The notes below the pieces were generated by a model. That model ran no database searches. It saw only the letters and a program-made list of their open reading frames with translations, and was not told where the DNA came from. Positions 58,283 through 64,000 of a DNA stretch of 64,000 nucleotides are shown here, piece after piece. The stretch's first letter is position 1, and every line of letters begins with the position of its first letter. The stretch comes from Thysanoteuthis rhombus (taxonomy: Eukaryota > Mollusca > Cephalopoda > Oegopsida > Thysanoteuthidae). The stretch lies in NCBI GenBank assembly GCA_963457665.1, contig OY735207.1, forward strand, positions 54,045,515 to 54,109,514. The letters run 5' to 3'. Position numbers and translations under genes: made by a program.

Positions 58283-61200
58283 GTTGGGAATCTTTCTTTG
58301 ATTTTTCTTCTATCTTGTCTTTAGTAAAAATCTAATATCATTCGGTGATTACGTAAATCAACGCTATAATTATACCTTTTCCCTTTGAATAGTCATTTGA
58401 CTACTGACACACCACTTACCGCAAGATTTTGCTAAAATAAAATCTTTTAAAAAAATCTCCCAGCTGTTTTGATTATTACTTTAATAATAATCATTTTCTA
58501 CATTCGATGATGATTTTAAAGAATCTTTGATTGATTTCTGTTGATTTTAATTTGTGCTTTCAAAATACATATTTTAAAGTCTTCATCCTCAAAAAATGTC
58601 TCTCGACAGTTCTCGCTATTTTTTTTTTTTTTGATTTTGATTGAAAAAATAATTTTTCTTTTAGGGTTTTCACTTTATTACTCTGTAAAAGACCTTCAGA
58701 AATTTATCATGATCTATAGCAGGATTGATATTGGTGAAGAAAAAGCACGAGTCAAGATGTTATTTTAATTCATCTATTTTGCGATATGAGTGACGTTTAT
58801 TTCTCAACAAAATTTGTAATAAAAATAGACATCAATATCAATCGATTTATCAGAAACATCGCTCTGTAAGTGATTCGATTTTTTATGACCCTTTTCTATT
58901 TTCTTTTCACATCTCAATTTATGTTTCGAATAAAATCTTGATGTAGTTTAGCTCTTCAGCAGTATTTACATTAAATTGAACATCAGCTGTCATAAAGAGG
59001 GACACAAAGTAAGGGTCCAGTTTTGGATTATAAATACATTGTAAATCGTACCCCCACTTTAGGGCCAATTCAGTCTCTCCCACTTCGGAAGTTACTTTTT
59101 CTCGAAGATGAGAAATTTCCGGAAGGAATGAATGCCAGATTCGGTAAAAACTGCTCAACTTATACAGGAAAAGTTAATTTTTCTAAGAAAATACTCTGGT
59201 TTGCTATACTGAATATTAAACCGTATTTCGTTGTAACCGACTGAATGCCCTCACAACATCCGTGTTCATTTCGAAAGCTATCGCCGCTTGAGTTGTAAAC
59301 CTGCATTAAACCCCATTTTTCCCCCCCTCTTAGTACTGGTTTACCTGGATTAGTGCAGTTCAATTGGTTCAAAAATGATCTGTTCAAAACCGCACTATTC
59401 CGGGTTCTGTGTCTTCGTTTCCAACTCAGTTGCTTTAATTAGTCAGTGACACCTTAACCGTACTATTACATCAAAACCGCACTATTCAAGTTTTTCGTGC
59501 ACATCAAAACAGTTCTCACTCAACTCAAGCCCCTCCTTTCTTCTTTGCAGTTGAGTAACTCAATCATTTTGTTGGGGCGGGGATGGAGGAAACATGACAG
59601 AAAACCTGTCTGACAATTCGCCCCCTTCCCCACGTCTGTCTTTCTCGATTTATGTGTTGGACAAGTTGTCTGTGCAGGCCTGTACTAAGAAGAAAATGTC
59701 TGGCTAGGGGTAATTTTTTCGATCTGTAGAAAGTTTGGGTTGGGGCGTGCCATCGGTTTCCCATCCCCTCCCCTTGTTACTGGCTATTATGGGGTGAGAC
59801 TGTCTGCATCTGCTGGGATCGCCCATAACATCATCATCACACCAGTTATTAGAAGACCCCAGTGTTACTTAACCGTATTCCAGCTGGTGGATGTTGATAT
59901 TTCGACTCAAATCTGACGCGAGAAATTAGGCTTTCTTTCGTTTTGTGTCTTCCTCATCTAATTCTTGACCATTACTGTCGAACGAAATCAACTACTGATG
60001 TATAAAAAAAGGGCAAAAATGTTTTAGTGCCTGTAAAATGCAACAAACAGTAAAAGCTTTGGCACTATGTAGGGAGGGGTGGTCCTGATTATAACTTTCA
60101 CACCCTGGCTCACTCGATATTGAAAACAGTACACTTATATAAAAAAATTAGAGAATTAATGCTTGGAAAACAGAAATTGGATTAGACATTATTATCTTCT
60201 ATGAGCGTGATAATGAGGGATCTAAATAGTTACCCCTTGCCATTTGTGGAGGTTAGGTACACCAGAGGGCTACAGATGTGATGAATTCACTAATAATTTA
60301 TGCCCCCTCCCAACCCTTTTGGTCCCCCAACCCATAATATTTTGGTGATAGATTTGTCAGTTATGGTGGAATCGTTTGTTTTGTTGTTTTTTTTAAAATA
60401 AAAATGTGAACATGTCTTTAATCTGCTCAGAAATCCTCTGTGAGTTCATCGAAGTATTTCTTCTTTTTATGACTAACTTTATGCTATTTTCTTGTAAATA
60501 TAATCAAAATTGAACTAGAATTTAATTATTGCAATGTGTTTAAAAAGAACATGGTAGATGCTAGTGAAAAAATGTACAGTTAATTAATGGAAGCTATGAA
60601 TTTCATAAAACTACAGTTTTTCCTTTTTATGTTACTATTTACCTTCATCTTTTTATTGCTTCAAAATTTTATGCAGCCTGAGAAGTATAGGATAAAAAGT
60701 TAAAAAAATGTTTGGATGAAAGTAAATTGTTGGATAACAATGACAAAAATTGTTGATAATGATTTGAAATAGTTCATCTACTGAAAAATAAATGGTTTTG
60801 TTTACAGTACAAAGAATTGGAAAAAAAATAAATTTCTGAAACATTGTTTATCTAACCAGTCATAGATGTAAACAATAAACAAGCTTGTTTTCAACTGGGT
60901 TTATATTGTCTACCTATATAATTTTTGGTTGATAATTTTCAATCCTTTTCTCATTAATAGCTGATTTTCAAAATTTTCCTAAACTTTTTACATTTCGTTC
61001 ATACCATACAACATATCTTCTTTGTTGTGTCTTTTTGTGGTACACAGCAACATTCCCATTAAACTATTCAAGACTGAACCATGAATTATCGAAACTGCAA
61101 ATTGAATGGCAAGGGATAACTGTATAAATAAGACATGAATGAATTATTAATGATATAAGAATGATATTGAAAAATTTTTAAAATAGTAATGTAAATGAAT

Positions 61201-63398
61201 TATATCAAATACTACCTACCATATATTATATAAATACTTGTTTGATCACTTGCAATCAATTCTGTTTCCTTTTGTGCATCCATAGTCGACTTCAACAATG
61301 GTCAAGATTTTGAGGACACCAAACGAGAGAATGCCAGAAATGATAAACTGAGGAAGGAGTAAGAAAATAGAGGTGGAAAGAATGTTTTCCTCTTTTCTTT
61401 CTCTCAAAGTAGTGCCTGCAAGTCAATTGAAATTGTATTTTCATATTGGAACTGTTTTGATTCTTAAAGAAAAATATTTTCTCTATTTTTAGACTATGAA
61501 TGAATCTCCTGACCTAGAATTTTCTTATGGAGATGCTGATTTTTATGACAGTGAAATTGCAGGTAAGAATTATCAAAGAATAATCTTCATCACCGTGGGT
61601 ATCAAACCTAAGATGGTTTGATACCCAGGGTGATGAGGATTATTGCCTTCTAAGTATGTCTATATTTTGAAATACCATCCTGAGAGCTGAAGCCAGCCTA
61701 CTTCTAATAGTGGCCACCTAAAATTTTTGGAGTTTGAGAACTTGTAACATTTAAATAGGATTCATTTATTGAAAGGGTGTTATTTATTGTGATGTTTATG
61801 CTTGCAATGATTTACAGTGATTGCTTGTCAAGTATTATGCCTGTCTAATTGCAACACAGTAACATTTCCCCTCCTTAATGTTAAGTGTTACTGCATTACA
61901 AAGCATAACTTGGGAAAAATTGAATTTTTTGACTCAAACTAGTTCCTGTAAACTGTACTTATGCTAATATTTTTTCTTGAGAGCTTTTACTCAAATTCAT
62001 GAAATCACTTTTTAAAAAAAAGTGTAGGTAACCCTGATATCGGCATAGTTTAGTTGAGATAGTACCAGCACCCCATGTATTCTTTCAAAAACGGATTTTT
62101 ATGAATTTGGGTAGAATCTCTCTAGAAAAAATATCTGCATGAATACAGTTTATGGGTACTACTTGGAAGAAATGGATTCAATTTTTGAAGTTATGCTTCG
62201 TAATACTGCAACACTTACCTTTGAAGAGGGGAAATGTAGCAATTAGAGATGAGTGACACTAATCAAATGATCACTCAAAATTGTTTTAGACTTGAACATC
62301 ACAATATTCCCATCAAATAAGACCCCTTTACTGGTAGCTTGAATAAATTTATACTACTAAATGTTTTAAGTCCTCAAACACCCGAGACTTTGGCTGGTCG
62401 ATATTATAGAATGACATGCCTGAATTACTAACCCCCTTTTTGTAGTATTGGCCATTTTTTCCTTTATGATGAGGGATCTACAGAACTAGAATCAGTAATA
62501 CCATCCAAAAAGTATTTACACTTAATATTCATTTTCTAATGTATAAAATAATGCATTTGAGAGGAGTTTGAAAATCTATATTTTGTCACAAATTGAGTCT
62601 ATGCTAAAGTGGCCAATTAATGCTCCCAATATGGTACAGTTGATTTTAGAAATTCTGATTCAATCTGATCAACTCAGTTGGCTGGAGAAAAACTGCCTCA
62701 ATCCAACTCGTTTTATATCTGGAACAAAAAAGTCAGTCTGCTTTTGTAGATAATCCTGACTACATGGTTGCATCGATTACCGCCTCTGATTGACATACTG
62801 AAATGTGAGTTATTAGATGCACTAGCAGTCACTGACTGACATACTGAAATGTTAGCATCTCTTTCTCAATGTTGCCAATTTAGATGTTTTCAGGTGCGTT
62901 TAGATGTCAGAAATTGCTATTTTAAAAATTTTGGTAACTTTAGTAATATTTTGATAAAATAAGTGTTGAAGATACAAGTCACATTTAATTTATCAATGAT
63001 ATGTAATATATTTCCTTGATGTTAGACCTATATGTGGGGAATCTAGATTCTTCTACGTGTTTAAAGATGTGTTTTTTACTCAATTTTAGATATAAACATG
63101 AAAAATGATGTTGGCAACGCTGTCCTTGCTAGTTCTTCACTCAAGAAGAAAAGAACTATCGCATTTATATCTGACTTTCAGGCTTGTTATAACTGGAACA
63201 AGAGTCTGTCTGCTTATGTAGATAATTGTGACAGCACTAGTCTATCATTTTTTCTCTTTTATCTTGTCCTCCTATCAGTCATACCTTTTCTGGGATTATT
63301 ACTTCATTTGTCTTTTCCTACAGAATTATATTGTTATACGGAAGAACCAGAATTTCAGCAGAATCTCAAAAGTTTTGAAGAGACTTTTGCTTCCGAAG
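58205..63398 (+). CDS. Unrecognised single-pass membrane protein, 3'-partial gene
   Basis: Three exons (58205-58282, 61493-61562, 63090-63398) join in phase to give 152 residues plus a split codon. The last donor, GAAG|GTAATT, shows that the gene continues beyond the window or beyond recognisable exons. Residues 1-26 are basic (RELFRRQRRD), 29-50 are acidic and aromatic (MNESPDLEFSYGDADFYDSE), 68-71 form a basic KKKR patch, and 101-123 form one hydrophobic segment (LSFFLFYLVLLSVIPFLGLLLHL). An acidic tail follows with EEPEFQQNLKSFEE. There is no signal peptide. I recognise no family; the topology (basic/acidic N-terminus, one membrane helix, short distal tail) resembles many single-pass trafficking proteins. 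It is divergent from MBD4. A T-rich run before TTTCCTACAG at 63323 leaves open that the hydrophobic part is an unspliced short intron. Confidence 0.6.
58985..59060 (-). repeat. 450-bp interspersed repeat, copy 10 (fragment)
   Basis: A short reverse fragment: GACACAAAGTAAGGGTCCAG and ATTGTAAATCGTACCCCCAC. It covers only the most conserved block of the repeat and lies in the first intron of the plus-strand gene. Confidence 0.55.
60345..60545 (+). repeat. Repeat family D, copy 2
   Basis: ATAGATTTGTCAGTTATGGT, CTTTAATCTGCTCAGAAATC, TATGACTAACTTTATGCTAT and TTTAATTATTGCAATGTGTT parallel the copy at 16290-16485. Several CG sites of the other copy are TG or CA here, consistent with CpG decay. Confidence 0.65.
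61493..61562 (+). CDS. Internal exon, acidic segment of the plus-strand gene
   Basis: A strong polypyrimidine tract precedes TTTTTAG|, and the exon ends GCAG|GTAAGA, a near-consensus donor. It encodes TMNESPDLEFSYGDADFYDS then EIA plus one base of the next codon. The splice signals are the best in this gene. A 60-nt hairpin begins 19 nt past the exon end (61582-61641). Confidence 0.72.
61563..63089 (+). other. Second intron of the plus-strand gene
   Basis: About 1.5 kb, GT-AG. It contains the 60-nt hairpin at 61582-61641 and a sequence at 62708-62752 resembling part of the next exon. Confidence 0.6.
61582..61641 (+). other. Long near-perfect hairpin in intron
   Basis: Arms 61582-61608 and 61615-61641 (27 nt each) pair around a 6-nt loop, with one G:G mismatch and one G:U pair if transcribed from the plus strand. 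The hairpin starts 19 nt after exon 61493-61562. It could be a miRNA-like precursor, a small palindromic repeat or a substrate for double-stranded-RNA enzymes. The structure is certain; the function is not. Confidence 0.8.
63090..63398 (+). CDS. Internal exon encoding the hydrophobic segment
   Basis: This 309-nt exon runs from CAATTTTAG| to CCGAAG|GTAATT, phase 1 to phase 1, open throughout. It encodes the KKKR patch, a segment with FISDFQACYNWNKSLSAYV, a 23-residue hydrophobic stretch and an acidic tail. A sequence resembling its SLSAYVDN part lies upstream at about 62708-62752. A copy of the 450-bp interspersed repeat begins about 55 nt after the exon. Confidence 0.68.
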
Positions 63399-63451
63399 GT
63401 AATTCACTCCATCTTTTTATTTTTGTTTCCTTTGACCTCTTTAAGAAACTT

Positions 63452-63865
63452 TTAACTTAGGTTTCTTCAGTTTTTAAGTAATTCTTCCTGGCTGGCTGGC
63501 TATCTATCTATGTGCATACAGGCCACACCAGTTGTGGTAGAAGGCTGAAAATTTAAACATTTACTCATTATTATCTAAATGAAACTTTTTTTTTTGTTCT
63601 TGAACCCCCCCCCCCCCAATAAGATGAGGGGTGTTACAATGTAAGTTTACACTAAATTTGCCCCTTAGTTTTTGTCCGGCAGCATTCACGCTTGTTTTTG
63701 AAAAATTCTGACCTTTCAGTGATCACTGCCCAATAAAAGGTACGAGAAGTGACTTGTTCATTGACCTCTCCTTTTTCCACTCTTCTAATTTATCATCCCC
63801 AACTGCCAAAAGATGTTGGTCATATGAAGATTTCTATTGACTGATCAACCAGACCTGTTTTCTTA
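63452..63865 (+). repeat. 450-bp interspersed repeat, copy 11
   Basis: Near-full forward copy: GGTTTCTTCAGTTTTTAAGT, CTGGCTGGCTGGCTATCTAT, AATGTAAGTTTACACTAAAT, AGTGATCACTGCCCAATAAA and AACCAGACCTGTTTTC. It starts about 55 nt past a coding exon. Confidence 0.8.
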
Positions 63866-64000
63866 TTTGTTTTTAGAGGTTTAGGGATCAACTAATATGC
63901 CAATAAATACATTGATCATAACTGATGAACCAGAAGAGTTTTTTCTTTCAATTCATTTTTTCAAAAATGGAAGAAACTGTTAATATGGTGTCAAGGTTAC

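Larger units (their letters stand above)
58283..61492 (+). other. First intron of the plus-strand gene
   Basis: About 3.2 kb. It contains repeat copy 10 and family D copy 2. A candidate extra exon at 61288-61352 (TCCATAG| ... AAGGA|GTAAGA) is open in one frame (DFNNGQDFEDTKRENARNDK), but it does not fit the phase of the neighbouring exons. Confidence 0.5.

Noticed and set aside
61288-61352. Candidate extra exon of the plus-strand gene (DFNNGQDFEDTKRENARNDK)
   Set aside because: It has plausible AG and GT ends, but its phase does not fit the preceding exon and it would bring a stop into the next exon; it may be an untranslated or alternative exon.
1-64000. Retrovirus-like, Polinton-like or other capsid-bearing elements, and CRISPR arrays
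   Set aside because: No gag, integrase, envelope, capsid or packaging-ATPase motif and no long terminal repeats were recognised; the only reverse-transcriptase traces are LINE-type. Tandem repeats present are microsatellites or the 250-bp array, not CRISPR.

Overview
The window is animal nuclear DNA. It is AT-rich, full of (TA)n, (CA)n, (GACA)n and poly-A tracts and short interspersed repeats, and its genes are split into small exons by kilobase-scale introns with GT-AG ends. The tRNA-headed SINEs, the repeated AAGGGAGATAACT motif and the (TA)/(TACA) microsatellite blocks remind me of lophotrochozoan, especially cephalopod mollusc, genomes. That placement is an inference, not a proof.

One host gene is clear. 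A seven-exon gene on the minus strand, from the ATG at 54206-54204 to the stop at 21818-21816, encodes an MBD4-type DNA repair enzyme. It has an N-terminal methyl-CpG-binding domain (exons 1-3), a Lys/Ser-rich linker (exon 3) and a C-terminal HhH-GPD thymine/uracil-DNA glycosylase domain (exons 4-7). All junctions are GT-AG and keep the reading frame, giving about 511 residues, or 503 with an alternative in-frame exon 3 donor. The catalytic Asp and the methyl-CpG-contacting residues are kept.

A second, divergently transcribed gene on the plus strand starts near 58205 and runs off the right edge. Three phase-compatible exons (58205-58282, 61493-61562, 63090-63398) encode an acidic N-terminus and a single hydrophobic segment. 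I do not recognise it. About 4 kb separates the two start codons.

Layout: 1-21815 has no supported host gene. It holds SINEs, two decayed LINE reverse-transcriptase fragments (about 5000-5935 plus strand, 8700-9290 minus strand), several repeat families and a 1.5 kb microsatellite block at 12.9-14.6 kb. 21816-54206 is the MBD4 gene, whose introns hold a 5S rRNA-derived sequence (about 40.3 kb), SINEs, hairpins and many repeat copies. 54207-58204 is intergenic and contains a roughly 250-bp tandem repeat array. 58205-64000 is the partial second gene.

The most notable non-genic signals are an apparently non-tRNA repeat of about 450 bp present in at least 11 copies on both strands, a nearly perfect 27-bp-stem hairpin 19 nt downstream of a splice donor in the second gene, a family of short inverted repeats ending in AAGGGAGATAACT (one abutting an MBD4 splice donor), and the 5S-derived element. 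I recognised no retroviral, Polinton or other capsid-bearing element and no CRISPR array.
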